Shown: in pieces, positions 38,263 through 38,296 of the stretch | Layout: every line of letters begins with the position of its first letter | Position numbering within the stretch: position 1 is the stretch's first letter | Assembly (NCBI GenBank): GCA_016290835.1 | Contig: JAEEVG010000021.1 | Coordinates: forward strand, 1 to 38,296 | Direction: 5' to 3' | Origin: Bacteroidales bacterium | Lineage (GTDB): Bacteria; Bacteroidota; Bacteroidia; Bacteroidales; UBA932 | DNA: 38,296 bases | Notes under the pieces: generated by a model | The model's database searches: none | The model's input: only the letters and a program-made list of their open reading frames with translations | Told to the model about the DNA's origin: nothing | Translations under genes and position numbers: made by a program

Positions 38263-38296
38263 GGAATTGCGAATCCGGGGAATAATCGCGATATTT

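Noticed and set aside
1-38296. tRNA, rRNA, CRISPR array or transposase
   Set aside because: I saw no cloverleaf ending in CCA, no conserved rRNA stretches, no regularly spaced repeats and no transposase motifs on reading both strands.

Overview
The window looks like a GC-rich chromosome segment from a gut-type Bacteroidales bacterium. Several intergenic spaces carry the Bacteroidetes sigma-ABfr promoter pattern (TTTG about 19-20 nt upstream of TAnnTTTG). The gene content is also typical of the order: lipoprotein-anchored GH31 and GH9 enzymes, CarboxypepD_reg-like and PCMD-type envelope proteins, a ferredoxin-free indolepyruvate oxidoreductase, DUF1846 and M28/M15/M23 peptidases. The genus cannot be fixed from sequence reading alone.

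Layout. The left edge cuts a minus-strand EamA-type transporter (1-214). Next come a Dcu-type C4-dicarboxylate carrier and a GH31 lipoprotein with a PA14 insert (302-4555). From 4638 to 11128 runs a tightly packed plus-strand series: CarboxypepD_reg-like protein, IorA, IorB, PaaK-type arylacetate-CoA ligase, tandem-ACT protein, nitroreductase lipoprotein and an unknown protein. The iorAB-paaK-ACT core is an aromatic amino acid / arylacetyl-CoA module. A minus-strand pair of Firmicutes-style Y-family polymerase and YolD-like protein follows (11125-12812). It diverges from a plus-strand Gfo/Idh oxidoreductase, M15 peptidase lipoprotein and GH9 lipoprotein run that ends in a strong terminator at 17101.

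The most interesting part is a seven-gene plus-strand operon at 17170-24558. All its junctions overlap or lie within 7 nt. It encodes an orphan NMT1/THI5-like periplasmic binding protein, a Cache-HAMP-SpoIIE phosphatase, a steroid 5-alpha-reductase-family membrane protein, an old-yellow-enzyme reductase, an SDR, a secreted PCMD-like protein and a second SDR. The enzyme set (5-alpha-reductase, OYE reductase, hydroxysteroid-dehydrogenase-like SDRs) resembles clusters reported in gut Bacteroidetes that reduce 3-oxo-steroids or bile acids. Here it is joined to what looks like an envelope sensing module.

To the right lie DUF1846 and a P1-nuclease/phospholipase-C-like protein with a coiled-coil tail (both minus), and an M28 peptidase (plus). 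An 0.8 kb gene-free stretch with hairpin-bearing direct repeats comes next. It is followed by an M23 metallopeptidase whose lipoprotein signal is in another frame, with a small AT-rich secreted protein beside it; this looks like an acquired cassette. The window closes with a serine hydrolase and an AlkZ-related protein (minus), an acyltransferase-3 protein (plus), and the minus-strand AmmeMemoRadiSam pair: a radical SAM protein and a Memo-AMMECR1 fusion with an apparent signal peptide. I saw no tRNA, rRNA, CRISPR array or transposase.
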